Assembly: GCF_003990645.1 (NCBI RefSeq)
Contig: NZ_RYZK01000001.1
Location: 372,001-436,000, forward strand
DNA: 64,000 bases
Source: Shimia sediminis
GTDB taxonomy: Bacteria; Pseudomonadota; Alphaproteobacteria; Rhodobacterales; Rhodobacteraceae
Direction: 5' to 3'
Shown: piece by piece, positions 24,469 through 33,828 of the stretch
How the letters are laid out: each line of letters begins with the position of its first letter
How positions within the stretch are numbered: position 1 is the stretch's first letter
Notes under the pieces: model-generated
Databases searched by the model: none
Told to the model about the DNA's origin: nothing
The model's input: the letters and a program-made list of their open reading frames with translations, nothing else
Program-made: the position numbers and the translations under genes

Positions 24469-25593
24469 TTGAAATCGTTGTTTTTCTATGGCACATTGCG
24501 GCACGTGCCATTGCTATCTCTGGTGCTGGGCCGCTCAGCTCAGACTTTGGATGTTTCCGAAGCGACACTTGCGGATCACCAGGTATTTTGGGCCAAGGAT
24601 CAGGCCTTTCCGATGATCGTCAGAGGTGAGGGGACTGCCAAAGGCGTTTTGGTTGCCGGGTTGTCTGATGAAGATATTGCACGGTTGAACTACTATGAAG
24701 GTGGGTTCGACTACTCCCTAGAGAAGGTCGTGGTTTCTGTTTCCAACGAAGATTTTGAGACCGAAGTGTACTACCCGGAGCCCGGCCGGTGGCAGATTGG
24801 TAACCCTTGGTCTTTGCGCGATTGGGTGGCGCGTTGGGGCGAGATGACTCTTCATGCTGCTGAAGAGGTGATGGGGTATTACGGGGCTCGAAGTGCCCAG
24901 GAAGTTGCCCGTATGTTCCCCATGATCCGGGCAAGGGCCACAGCACGCGTGAATGCACGTGTGCGCAATCACGCCTATTCTCCCGGTGGCTTTACGGACA
25001 AGGATGTGAGCATCCAAAAGGTGGTGCGGCCCTACGCAAATTTCTTCTCACTGGAAGAGTACGACCTGTCCTTTCGACGTTACGATGGCGGGCAAAGCGA
25101 CATGGTCTTGCGCGCAGTTTTCAAGGCCACAGATGCCGTCATCGTGCTGCCGTATGACCCGGTTAGGGATCGGGTTTTGTTGATTGAGCAGTTCCGTCCA
25201 GGGCCTTTGGCGCGAGGAGACCAGCTACCTTGGCAGCTGGAACCCATCGCCGGGAGGGTGGATGCCGGAGAAACAGCCGAAGAAACCGCGCATCGTGAAG
25301 CCTTGGAAGAGGCGGGGCTAACACTGGAGGCGCTGCATGAGGTGGCGCATTGTTACAGCAGCCCCGGGTGTTCTACGGAATACTACGATATTTACGTTGG
25401 CACATGTGATTTGCCGGATGATGTGACGGGCGTTTCTGGCGTTAAAGAGGAAGCCGAGGACATAAGGTCCTATCTTTTCAGCTTTGACGAGTTGATGCAG
25501 ATGGTGGACCGGATGCAGGCCGTGAACGCACCCCTGGTACTGGCGGGATTATGGCTCGCACGACATCGTGAGCGGTTGCGCGCGGGCGCTTGA
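24469..25593 (+). CDS. trgB: TrgB: gamma-glutamylcyclotransferase-like plus Nudix hydrolase
   Basis: The 374-aa product is a two-domain protein. Residues 1-150 look like a gamma-glutamylcyclotransferase/AIG2 domain (FFYGTLRHVPLL at the start, YYEGGFDYSLEKV), and residues ~200-370 are a Nudix domain of the ADP-sugar pyrophosphatase type, with IAGRVDAGETAEETAHREALEEAGL as Nudix box (split here over residues ~260-285). TTG 24469 with GGAG 8 nt upstream follows the trgA stop by 4 nt; a second TTG at 24433 is less likely. TrgB is linked with tellurite resistance in R. sphaeroides; the fusion suggests glutathione or nucleotide-sugar turnover. Confidence 0.88.
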   Translation: MKSLFFYGTLRHVPLLSLVLGRSAQTLDVSEATLADHQVFWAKDQAFPMIVRGEGTAKGVLVAGLSDEDIARLNYYEGGFDYSLEKVVVSVSNEDFETEVYYPEPGRWQIGNPWSLRDWVARWGEMTLHAAEEVMGYYGARSAQEVARMFPMIRARATARVNARVRNHAYSPGGFTDKDVSIQKVVRPYANFFSLEEYDLSFRRYDGGQSDMVLRAVFKATDAVIVLPYDPVRDRVLLIEQFRPGPLARGDQLPWQLEPIAGRVDAGETAEETAHREALEEAGLTLEALHEVAHCYSSPGCSTEYYDIYVGTCDLPDDVTGVSGVKEEAEDIRSYLFSFDELMQMVDRMQAVNAPLVLAGLWLARHRERLRAGA

Positions 25594-25648
25594 GTTCCCG
25601 CCACACCCGAACTACACAGGAATCCAAGGTATTTGGAAGGAAAACGCG

Positions 25649-26680
25649 ATGCGAATTGCCGCTGATCTTGCTGACGCCGTCGGCAACACTCCCCTGATCC
25701 GCCTGCGTAATGCCAGCGAGGCGACAGGTTGTGACATTTACGGCAAAGCCGAGTTCATGAACCCAGGCCAATCTGTCAAAGATCGTGCCGCGCTGTTCAT
25801 CATATGGGACGCTGTGGCGCGCGGGGACCTCAAGCCCGGCGGCACCATTGTTGAGGGCACCGCGGGCAACACGGGGATAGGTCTGGCGCTGGTTGGGGCG
25901 TCGATGGGTTTCAAAACTGTGATTGTCATCCCGGAAACCCAAAGCCAGGAAAAGAAGGACATGATCCGTCTCGCGGGAGCCGAGTTGGTTCAGGTGCCCG
26001 CGGCACCTTATTCAAATCCGAACAATTACGTCCGATATTCAGGTAGATTGGCTGAAAGGCTTGCCAAATCCGAACCAAATGGGGCCATTTGGGCAAACCA
26101 GTTTGACAACATTGCCAACCGACAGGCGCATGTTGAGACCACGGGGCCGGAAATCTGGGAGCAAACTGGCGGCAAAGTCGACGGTTTTGTCTGCGCCGTT
26201 GGCTCCGGTGGCACGCTTGCGGGGGTTGGGGCGGCGCTGCAACCCAAAGGGGTCAAAGTGGCACTGGCGGATCCCGGCGGATCGGGCATGTTCAAGCTGT
26301 ACACCGGCATCGATCACGGCGGGGACTCGATCACCGAAGGAATCGGACAGGGCCGGATCACGGCCAACCTAGAAGGGTTCACGCCGGATGCATGTTACAA
26401 AGTTCCCGACGATGAGGCGCTGCCCGTTGTCTTTGACCTCTTGACCGAAGAGGGCCTGTGTCTAGGGGGGTCCTCAGGTGTCAACGTAGCCGGGGCCATT
26501 CGCATGGCAAAAGAAATGGGACCCGGGCACACAATCGTGACGGTTCTGTGTGATTATGGAACTCGGTATCAGTCAAAACTGTTTAACCCTGCTTTCCTTA
26601 AGGAAAAGGCACTTCCGTCCCCCTCATGGTTGGGCGACCAGAGCCCCGGCAGCATTCCCGGTGTTTTTGAGGATGTCTAA
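25649..26680 (+). CDS. cysK: Cysteine synthase A
   Basis: CysK forms cysteine from O-acetylserine and sulfide. The 343-aa PLP protein has VGNTPLIRLRNASEATG, the PLP-Lys segment FMNPGQSVKDRAALFII, VEGTAGNTGIGLALVG, CAVGSGGTLAGVG (phosphate loop) and CLGGSSGVNVAGAIRMA. ATG 25649 has GGAAGG 7 nt upstream. It is slightly longer than E. coli CysK. The position after trgAB matches the R. sphaeroides tellurite locus, where cysteine supply aids tellurite resistance. Confidence 0.94.
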   Translation: MRIAADLADAVGNTPLIRLRNASEATGCDIYGKAEFMNPGQSVKDRAALFIIWDAVARGDLKPGGTIVEGTAGNTGIGLALVGASMGFKTVIVIPETQSQEKKDMIRLAGAELVQVPAAPYSNPNNYVRYSGRLAERLAKSEPNGAIWANQFDNIANRQAHVETTGPEIWEQTGGKVDGFVCAVGSGGTLAGVGAALQPKGVKVALADPGGSGMFKLYTGIDHGGDSITEGIGQGRITANLEGFTPDACYKVPDDEALPVVFDLLTEEGLCLGGSSGVNVAGAIRMAKEMGPGHTIVTVLCDYGTRYQSKLFNPAFLKEKALPSPSWLGDQSPGSIPGVFEDV

Positions 26681-26686
26681 ACTCGG

Positions 26687-29092
26687 ATGATTGCTTTTCG
26701 CCCCGTCTTTCTCGCCCTGACTTTGGCGTTGCTGTTTTTTGCGCAATTGAGTTTGGCGCAGAACACCTCGGGAGAGCCGGACTACGATGCATGGAGAAAA
26801 GTCGCGATCCGGGCGGAATTTGCAATCGAGGCCGATCGAGCTTCTGGCGCGGCCATGGACGAGCTGCGCAACCAGCTTATCGGCTGGAGCGCTAAATTTG
26901 CGGCAGCTGAGGAGCGTTCGACTATTTCAGAGGCAACTCTGAAAGCCCGGTTGGGGGCGTTGGGGCCGGGACCTGGTGAAGGCCAAAGCGAGCCTGCAGA
27001 AATTGCCCACCAACGCCAGGAACTGAATGCTCTTCTGGCCGAGGCCCGCATACCGTCGGTTAGGGCCGGCCTTGCCAAAGTTGAGGCAGACAGGTTGGTG
27101 CAGGGTATCGATACATTGTTGCGCGACCGTTATACGAGCGAATTGCTCAAACGGGGGCCCATACCCATTGCGCCATCAAATCTGGGAACTGGTCTGCAGA
27201 ACCTGATGATGTCTGTGGGGCATGTGATCGGAGAAGTGCGAACTGCCTGGGCATACGAACGGTACGAGCGTCAGCTTGGTCAGAATTTCCTGATCTTCGC
27301 TTTTAATATGGCGATCGGCCTAACCTTGCTCGTTCGGGGGAGCACTTGGACGGCCACTGCTCAGCGTTTGTTCATGCGTGACCGAGAAGGTCCGCTGGCC
27401 GAAATCGTGGCTTTTGGATTGTCACTGGGATACCTGGTTCTTCCCCTGATCGGGATTGCATTTGTATCCGAGGCTTTTTACGCAACCGATTTGGCTGGAT
27501 TGCGCGGGGATCGCATACTTGCCACGCTTCCAACGGCTCTTTTTGTCTATATTGTCCCTGTTTGGATCGGGCGTCGTATTTTTGTGCCGCTAGGAGGCTT
27601 GCGGGACATTCCCTATTTAGATGAAAGAGCGCGAAAAGAAGGGCTGCGCGCCTCTTATGCTGTCGGAACTGTTCTCGCTCTCTATCAAGTCGTACGTGCG
27701 GTGGCGGGTTATGACGGATGGGCACTCGAAGCGCAGTCGGTGGTGCTGTATCCTCTCATTGTAGCGGCTGGATATCTCATGCTGCGCTTCGCACGGGTGT
27801 TTCGCAAACGTGTGCGCGCCGCGCAAGAACAGCAACATGGGGAAACGCGGTATTATGACCACTTTCTCAATTTGGTTGCGCGATTTTACCAGGCCGCCGC
27901 AATTGTTGGGGTCCTATTGGCGACTGCAGGGTACACGCGAGCGGCCGAGGCATTGGTGTTCCCCGCTATCTACACGGTTCAGTTGATTGCCTTCCTGGTG
28001 CTTCTGCACTTTTTCTACAATCGCTTGTTCACGTATGGTCAGGACGAAGGCGCAGAAGAAAAAACCCTTTGGCCTTTGTTGCTTTCCCTTTTGTCAATTG
28101 CCATCGCAAGCCCTGTATTCCTGATGATCTGGGGAATGCGAGGTCAGGAAATCACCAGCCTGTATCAACAGGCTTTGGGAGGTTTTCGGGTTGGCGAGAT
28201 TACGATTTCTCCCTCTGAAGTAATCCTGTTTGTTGCGATTTTCTCGGTTGGATTTGTTCTGACCAGATTGATTCAAGCCTTTCTGAAAAACACGTTCTTG
28301 CCGCGCACAAGGTTGGATCCAGGAGGGCAGAACGCGGTGGTCGCCGGTGTCGGCTACGTCGGCATCACAGTCGCGGCTATGGTTGCCCTGAACAACACAG
28401 GCATTGATCTGGGATCTATTGCTCTGGTGGCGTCAGCGCTTTCAGTTGGCATTGGTTTTGGTCTGCAGACCATCGTGTCGAATTTTGTCAGCGGCATTAT
28501 TCTGTTGATAGAACGTCCTATCGCCGAAGGGGATTGGATCGAGGTCAACGGCCAGATGGGCTATGTGCGAGATATTTCAGTTCGCTCGACTCGGATTGAG
28601 ACTTTTGACCGCACAGATGTGATTGTTCCAAATGGCGATCTGGTGGCAGGGACCGTGACAAACTACACCCGAGGCAACACGGTCGGGCGTGTGATTGTTC
28701 CAATTGGCGTGGCCTATGGCACAGAGCCTAGACAGGTCGAGAAAATCCTGTTGGAGGTGGCGAATGCGCACCCGATGGTGTTGGCAACTCCTGCGCCCTA
28801 TGTGGTGTTCCAGGGCTTTGGCGCAAGTTCGCTTGACTTTGAAGTGCGTGCCTTGTTGCGGGATGTGAACTGGGTCCTGAGCGTGAGGTCGGACATGAAC
28901 TACGAGATTGCCAAGCGTTTGGTGGAAGAGGGGATCGAGATCCCGTTCCCGCAGCAGGATGTTTGGCTGCGTAACCCGGAAAAGGTCAACCATCCGGTTC
29001 AGGTGGGCTCCGGCATAGGAGCTGTTTCCACTGGTCAGCCGGACGCGCCGGATTCAGGTGATGGTGGGGCTGATGGGGATGGAGACAGGTGA
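26687..29092 (+). CDS. Large MscS-family mechanosensitive channel (DUF3772)
   Basis: The 801-aa product starts with a signal peptide (MIAFRPVFLALTLALLFFAQ), followed by a periplasmic DUF3772-like coiled region (residues ~25-190), about ten transmembrane helices, and the MscS core at ~550-770: the pore helix SALSVGIGFGLQTIVSNFVSG (20-residue stretch), IERPIAEGDWIEVNG, RSTRIETFDRTDVIVPNG, and the C-terminal alpha/beta. The Gly/Ala-rich pore helix and the middle-beta domain support channel function under osmotic shock. It starts 6 nt after cysK. The last ~25 residues are an Asp/Gly-rich tail. Confidence 0.92.
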   Translation: MIAFRPVFLALTLALLFFAQLSLAQNTSGEPDYDAWRKVAIRAEFAIEADRASGAAMDELRNQLIGWSAKFAAAEERSTISEATLKARLGALGPGPGEGQSEPAEIAHQRQELNALLAEARIPSVRAGLAKVEADRLVQGIDTLLRDRYTSELLKRGPIPIAPSNLGTGLQNLMMSVGHVIGEVRTAWAYERYERQLGQNFLIFAFNMAIGLTLLVRGSTWTATAQRLFMRDREGPLAEIVAFGLSLGYLVLPLIGIAFVSEAFYATDLAGLRGDRILATLPTALFVYIVPVWIGRRIFVPLGGLRDIPYLDERARKEGLRASYAVGTVLALYQVVRAVAGYDGWALEAQSVVLYPLIVAAGYLMLRFARVFRKRVRAAQEQQHGETRYYDHFLNLVARFYQAAAIVGVLLATAGYTRAAEALVFPAIYTVQLIAFLVLLHFFYNRLFTYGQDEGAEEKTLWPLLLSLLSIAIASPVFLMIWGMRGQEITSLYQQALGGFRVGEITISPSEVILFVAIFSVGFVLTRLIQAFLKNTFLPRTRLDPGGQNAVVAGVGYVGITVAAMVALNNTGIDLGSIALVASALSVGIGFGLQTIVSNFVSGIILLIERPIAEGDWIEVNGQMGYVRDISVRSTRIETFDRTDVIVPNGDLVAGTVTNYTRGNTVGRVIVPIGVAYGTEPRQVEKILLEVANAHPMVLATPAPYVVFQGFGASSLDFEVRALLRDVNWVLSVRSDMNYEIAKRLVEEGIEIPFPQQDVWLRNPEKVNHPVQVGSGIGAVSTGQPDAPDSGDGGADGDGDR

Positions 29093-29811
29093 TGACTGAG
29101 TTATTGTTTCGAGAAGATGCCTATGAGCGTGAGGCGCAGGCGACCGTAACAAGATTGACCCCGGAAGGGGGCATCGTGCTGGATCGAGCCCTGTTCTATC
29201 CAACTGGTGGCGGACAACCAGGCGACAGTGGCAGCCTGTCTTGGAACGGGACGGTTCTGAAGATCGCCACAACCGTCAAAGGGGAGGGGGACCAAGTGGT
29301 GTTGGTCCCGGCTGAGCCGTCTTCACTGCCGCCTGAAGGCACTCCTGTCACCCAGACACTGGACTGGGAGAGGCGCTATCGTCACATGCGTATCCACACC
29401 GCTTTGCACCTGCTGTCCGTGGTGATCCCATTGCCTGTGACCGGGGGGTCGGTTGGCGCGGATAAAGGGCGGCTAGATTTCGATATGCCGGAAGCCCCCG
29501 CAGACAAGGATGCCCTCAATGAGTCACTGAACCACCTGATCGAACGGGACCTGGTTGTGACTGAAGGCTGGATTTCCGATGAAGAATTAGCCGCCAACCC
29601 GGGCCTCGTCAAAACTATGTCCGTAAAACCGCCGATGGGCGCAGGGCACGTGCGACTGGTTCGGATCGGTGAAGGCGCGGGCCAGGTAGACCTGCAACCC
29701 TGCGGCGGCACCCATGTCGCACGTACAGGCGAGATAGGTCGGGTGCGAATTGGCAAGGTTGAAAAGAAGGGCCGCCAGAACCGTCGCGTGAACCTGCATC
29801 TGGATGGGTGA
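29092..29811 (+). CDS. Alanyl-tRNA editing protein (AlaX type)
   Basis: AlaX proteins hydrolyse Ser- or Gly-tRNA(Ala) in trans. The 239-aa product has FYPTGGGQPGDSG (the AlaRS editing domain), the zinc motif RIHTALHLLS (HxxxH), and CGGTHVARTGEIG with Cys and His ligands, ending in GRQNRRVNLHLDG. The ATG overlaps the mscS stop (TGATG); GTG 29089 is one codon upstream. The catalytic AlaRS domains are absent, as expected of free-standing editors. Confidence 0.92.
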   Translation: MTELLFREDAYEREAQATVTRLTPEGGIVLDRALFYPTGGGQPGDSGSLSWNGTVLKIATTVKGEGDQVVLVPAEPSSLPPEGTPVTQTLDWERRYRHMRIHTALHLLSVVIPLPVTGGSVGADKGRLDFDMPEAPADKDALNESLNHLIERDLVVTEGWISDEELAANPGLVKTMSVKPPMGAGHVRLVRIGEGAGQVDLQPCGGTHVARTGEIGRVRIGKVEKKGRQNRRVNLHLDG

Positions 29812-29878
29812 TAATTGAAGGTTTGATGCTGTTTGCCCCTTGCAAGTAGCTGCAATTGCGGGCTAAAGACCGCAGCAC

Positions 29879-29968
29879 GGAGCGGTGGCCGAGTGGTCGA
29901 AGGCGCACGCCTGGAAAGTGTGTAGGCGGGAGACCGTCTCCAGGGTTCGAATCCCTGTCGCTCCGCCA
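29879..29968 (+). tRNA. tRNA-Ser (GGA)
   Basis: This 90-nt gene has a GGAGCGG acceptor paired with CGCTCC at the 3' end, D arm GGCCGAGTGGTCGAAGGC, anticodon loop CTGGAAA (anticodon GGA), a long variable arm (GGCGGGAGACCGTC) as in serine tRNAs, T arm GGTTCGAATCC, and an encoded CCA. Confidence 0.95.
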
Positions 29969-30035
29969 TAACCCACACTCACTAATCCCAAATTCATCGT
30001 GTTTTCGAGGGTGTTTTCATGTTCGGCCGGAAAAT

Positions 30036-31109
30036 CTAGATCAAGAAGAACCTTACCGCCCAGAACAGCCCGGCTGCATGCAAGATGGGGTAGACCCAAA
30101 TGACCAAGTAGCGGTCTATTTTGCGTGCCAGTGCTTCCCGCCCGACGATCTTCAGGCGTCGAAGGGCGATGTTCACCAAAACAGTCGACCCTGTGATGAT
30201 AAACATGCCTACCAGGAGAGAATCCATAAAGGTGAGGTAGCCCAGCCGTGGCAGGGTTGTAGAGATCGCAAAGTTGAAGGCGACAAACACCAAAAGGTTG
30301 GCCGAAGCCATGTCGATTCGCCTGCGGTATTCCTCGAGGAAAAAGGTGGCCCAGCTGACGAACAGGATGATGACTAAGGGCAACAGAATGCGAAGGATGT
30401 AGTATTGGACGTGGCGTGTGGCCTCAAACTCCAGCGCGACAACTGAAACATCTCTGCCGCCAATCCCCTTGGCCGTAAACGCCTTGAGTTTGGGATTGGA
30501 GAGAATCCACTCTTCCTCGCCGAGCATATCTCCCATGCCGGTTTGTTCCGGAAGCGGGTGGAATTCGATGAACCCGTTCGGTAACATTGAAGACACTTCG
30601 ACAAAAAACGTTTGAGTGTCAAATGGATAACGTGTGAAGTCAAAGTAGGGCGCTTGCAAGGTTGCCGTAAACCTTTCTGCGTAGGTCACCTGGCCAGTGT
30701 GTGTCAGAAGGATCGATACCTGCTGTACAAATCGCCGTCCCTGTTGGTTTCGCAGGATGAAGTACGGTGGCTGGGCGTTGTTGTCCGTCAAAAGCTGGCG
30801 AAAACTGTCTAGGCTGTAGGCCCGAAAGGGCGCGTCACCTTCTTTTGCATCAAAAGCCAGTTCGGGATAGGTGACTTTGAGATACAACGTCCCGACAACG
30901 CCGAAGTTTTCAGCTTGTTGGTCGACAAACGTAATCTGGTCGATAGTTATTCCGACGCCCACTTTCTGCGTGTCACCCCTTTGTGCCTGATAATCAGCAA
31001 TGCTGAATTGGCCAAATCCTTGCGTTTGGGCGCCGAGAGCTGTGGCCAAAAACAGTGTGGTCACAAAAGAAAGGAATAGCATTGAAGCGGAAATTAAACG
31101 GCGGGTCAT
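30036..31109 (-). CDS. Pentameric ligand-gated ion channel homologue
   Basis: The 357-aa protein has a signal peptide (residues 1-27), a beta-sandwich extracellular domain (~30-235) and four transmembrane helices (M1 about 236-258, M2 266-290, M3 295-317, M4 334-357). Hallmarks are YPFDTQTF at 161-168 (the Pro-Phe-Asp loop), [20 protein letters not shown] in M1, and [20 protein letters not shown] with the Pro at the M2-M3 turn. There are no Cys-loop cysteines, as in other prokaryotic members (GLIC, ELIC). No adjacent periplasmic ligand protein exists. Monocistronic, transcribed away from the typA terminator. Confidence 0.88.
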   Translation of the reverse strand: MTRRLISASMLFLSFVTTLFLATALGAQTQGFGQFSIADYQAQRGDTQKVGVGITIDQITFVDQQAENFGVVGTLYLKVTYPELAFDAKEGDAPFRAYSLDSFRQLLTDNNAQPPYFILRNQQGRRFVQQVSILLTHTGQVTYAERFTATLQAPYFDFTRYPFDTQTFFVEVSSMLPNGFIEFHPLPEQTGMGDMLGEEEWILSNPKLKAFTAKGIGGRDVSVVALEFEATRHVQYYILRILLPLVIILFVSWATFFLEEYRRRIDMASANLLVFVAFNFAISTTLPRLGYLTFMDSLLVGMFIITGSTVLVNIALRRLKIVGREALARKIDRYLVIWVYPILHAAGLFWAVRFFLI

Positions 31110-31235
31110 GTCAGCAAAGCTCTGGAAATTTCACCTTACCTTTGACCAAATGGGACATGGACTCAAGACCGGGTTGCTACAGTCTTCGAATTAGAAATTT
31201 TTTGGGAATCATGTGTTTTCGCATTTTTCACATAA

Positions 31236-31268
31236 AAAAAGCCGCCTCGACGAGTGACGAGACGGCTT
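31236..31268 (-). terminator. Terminator after typA (minus strand)
   Basis: On the minus strand AAGCCGTCTCG pairs with CGAGGCGGCTT around an 8-nt loop, with one mismatch, followed by a seven-T run. It lies 20 nt past the typA stop. Confidence 0.85.
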
Positions 31269-31287
31269 CGCATCAGAACTATTGTGT

Positions 31288-33108
31288 TTAGCCTTGAGAT
31301 TTTGCCATGCGCTTGCGCTCATGGGGGTCAAGAAAGCGTTTGCGAAGCCGGATGTTGTTTGGCGTGACCTCAACCAACTCGTCGTCGTTAATATAGGCGA
31401 TGGCCTCTTCCAGCGACAGGGTCATTGGTGTGGTCAGGCGAACCGCTTCGTCTGTGCCGCTAGCGCGCACGTTGGTCAGTTTCTTGCCTTTGAGAGGGTT
31501 CACTTCAAGGTCATTTTCACGGCTGTGCTCGCCGATGATCATGCCGGTATAAACCTGCGCTTGGGCGCCGATCATCATCTTTCCGCGGTCTTCGAGGTTC
31601 CACAGAGCAAAGGCCACCGAGGTGCCGTTTTCCATAGAGATCAACACACCAGCTCGGCGGCCAGCGATGGCGCCTTTGTAGGGAGTCCAGCCATGGAACA
31701 CGCGGTTCAGCACGCCGGTACCGCGCGTATCGGTCAAAAACTCGCCGTGATACCCGATTAGGCCACGCGACGGCACATGGGCGATGATGCGGGTTTTGCC
31801 GGCGCCGGCGGGACGCATTTCAACCAGCTCGCCTTTGCGGGCGCCGGTCAGTTTCTCGATCACGGCGCCCGAGTACTCGTCATCCACGTCGATCGTGGCT
31901 TCTTCGACAGGCTCCATCTTCTGTCCGTCTTCTTCGCGCATGATGACCTGAGGGCGTGAAATCGACAATTCAAAGCCTTCGCGGCGCATGTTTTCGATCA
32001 GAACGCCCATCTGGAGTTCGCCGCGGCCCGAGACTTCAAATGCCTCTCCGCCAGGGGTGTCTGCGATCTTGATGGCAACATTGGATTCCGCCTCTTTCAT
32101 CAAGCGATCGCGGATCACGCGGCTCTGCACTTTTTTGCCGTCACGTCCCGCAAGTGGCGAGTCGTTGATGCCGAAAGTCACGGTGATGGTGGGGGGATCG
32201 ATGGGCTGCGCCTCGAGCGGTTCATCCACCGCCAGTGCGCAGATGGTGTCAGCCACAGTGGCCTTGGACATACCTGCAATTGACACGATATCACCCGCCT
32301 GAGCTTCGTCGATATCCTGCTGAGCCAGGCCACGGAAGGCTTGAATCTTGGTCACGCGAAACTGTTCAATTTTTTGACCGATGCGGCTGATAGCCTGAAC
32401 GGTTGCCCCAACCTTGAGGGTACCGGACTCAACGCGACCCGTCAGGATGCGGCCCACGAAAGGATCACTTCCCAACGTGGTGGCGAGCATGCGGAAGTCC
32501 TCGCCCTGATGATGGATCTGCTTGGGGGCAGGAACGTGATTGACGATCAGGTTGAACAGCGCGTGAAGATCTTTGCGGGGTCCATCCAGCTCTGCATCCG
32601 CCCAGCCATTGCGCCCTGAGGCGTACATGTGTGGAAAGTCCAATTGATCTTCGTTCGCATCTAGCGAGGCAAAGAGGTCAAAACACTCGTCGAGCGCGCG
32701 ATCAGGTTCGGCGTCGGGCTTGTCGACCTTGTTCAAAACAACGATGGGCCGCAGGCCCAATGCCAGCGCCTTGGACGTTACGAACTTGGTCTGCGGCATA
32801 GGGCCTTCGGCTGCATCCACCAACAGAACAACGCCGTCCACCATCGATAGGATGCGCTCGACCTCACCACCAAAGTCGGCGTGTCCGGGGGTGTCAACGA
32901 TATTGATGCGTGTACCTTTCCACTCGACCGACGTCGGCTTGGCGAAGATGGTAATGCCGCGTTCGCGCTCAAGGTCATTGGAATCCATGGCGCGCTCGGC
33001 CACTTCCTGGTTTTCGCGGAATGCGCCGGACTGTTTCAGCAGTTCGTCCACAAGGGTGGTCTTGCCGTGGTCAACGTGCGCGATGATCGCAATGTTACGA
33101 AGGTCCAT
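31288..33108 (-). CDS. typA: GTP-binding ribosome-associated protein TypA/BipA
   Basis: TypA/BipA is a translational GTPase that binds ribosomes and is needed in stress and cold. The 606-aa product has all G motifs: [15 protein letters not shown] (G1), the switch I region RERGITI (G2), [14 protein letters not shown] (G3), [13 protein letters not shown] (G4), then elongation-factor domains and the BipA-specific C terminus ([23 protein letters not shown]). The length agrees with the family. Monocistronic on the minus strand. Confidence 0.97.
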   Translation of the reverse strand: MDLRNIAIIAHVDHGKTTLVDELLKQSGAFRENQEVAERAMDSNDLERERGITIFAKPTSVEWKGTRINIVDTPGHADFGGEVERILSMVDGVVLLVDAAEGPMPQTKFVTSKALALGLRPIVVLNKVDKPDAEPDRALDECFDLFASLDANEDQLDFPHMYASGRNGWADAELDGPRKDLHALFNLIVNHVPAPKQIHHQGEDFRMLATTLGSDPFVGRILTGRVESGTLKVGATVQAISRIGQKIEQFRVTKIQAFRGLAQQDIDEAQAGDIVSIAGMSKATVADTICALAVDEPLEAQPIDPPTITVTFGINDSPLAGRDGKKVQSRVIRDRLMKEAESNVAIKIADTPGGEAFEVSGRGELQMGVLIENMRREGFELSISRPQVIMREEDGQKMEPVEEATIDVDDEYSGAVIEKLTGARKGELVEMRPAGAGKTRIIAHVPSRGLIGYHGEFLTDTRGTGVLNRVFHGWTPYKGAIAGRRAGVLISMENGTSVAFALWNLEDRGKMMIGAQAQVYTGMIIGEHSRENDLEVNPLKGKKLTNVRASGTDEAVRLTTPMTLSLEEAIAYINDDELVEVTPNNIRLRKRFLDPHERKRMAKSQG

Positions 33109-33169
33109 GAGGTATCTCTTTTCCTGTTCGCGCCCGCCCTATATCGCAGGCGCAGAAAAGGCCAGCCCT

Positions 33170-33505
33170 TTAATGTGCTCCGGTTTTGGAAAACAGGTGA
33201 ATGATCAGGATGCCGAGAACAATGAAGCCCATGCCAACAACGGCTGGCAGGTCGAGTTTCTGATTGAACACCAGATAGCCAATGATCGCGATGAAAACGA
33301 TCCCAAACCCCGACCAAATCGCATATGTGATGCCAACCGGGATGTACTCAAGCGTCAGGCCCATTAAGTAGAATGAAATCGCATAGGCAATGACCACCGT
33401 CACAGAGGGCCAGAGGCGGCTGAACTGGTGACTGGCCTGCAAGGCAGAGGTGCCGATGGTTTCGGTCATGACGGCAGCAATCAGAAGCAAGTAACCTTTG
33501 GGCAT
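33170..33505 (-). CDS. Small multidrug resistance (SMR/EmrE-like) transporter
   Basis: The 111-aa product has four helices. The conserved Glu14 lies in [15 protein letters not shown] (the proton/drug coupling residue of EmrE), and [21 protein letters not shown] is the classic GxAYAIWxGxG-type loop. It functions as a dimer exporting cationic compounds in this family. It stands alone, 60 nt past typA's start on the same strand. Confidence 0.93.
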   Translation of the reverse strand: MPKGYLLLIAAVMTETIGTSALQASHQFSRLWPSVTVVIAYAISFYLMGLTLEYIPVGITYAIWSGFGIVFIAIIGYLVFNQKLDLPAVVGMGFIVLGILIIHLFSKTGAH

Positions 33506-33828
33506 CTCGAACCTAGAGTTGGGGACAGTAGCGGGACTTTACCTGAGGCCGCAACGTTCCCAGAGGCGGAAACCGACATCTCGAAACACGTTTGAAAACA
33601 ATCCCTCGTTGGCTCAACAACATCGCATAAACAAAGATATCCAAATGGCAAAGGGAAATTGACGTCTGTCAATGGTACTTGGTCTCCAGACCATTGACGT
33701 GCACCTTGGCGTGTCACGCGCGTTTATTGTTTGAACAAGAAAAAAGAGGTGGAAGCCAGTTAGGTGAAGGTGGCAACGGGTCGGTCTCTGAGCTAGCTTT
33801 GAAAAAATTGTTCAGCGCGGGGCGCAAA
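33506..33828. other. Intergenic region between SMR and GDPD genes
   Basis: This 323-nt region has no gene. It holds the promoters of both divergent genes and a 9-bp inverted repeat listed separately; the GDPD frame is open from 33679, but without coding character before 33829. Confidence 0.6.
33668..33698. promoter_or_regulatory. Inverted repeat upstream of GDPD gene
   Basis: GTCAATGGT (33668-33676) and ACCATTGAC (33690-33698) form a perfect 9-bp inverted repeat with a 13-nt centre that itself contains GGTCT/AGACC. Possible operator or RNA hairpin in the leader; no regulator is apparent. Confidence 0.4.
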
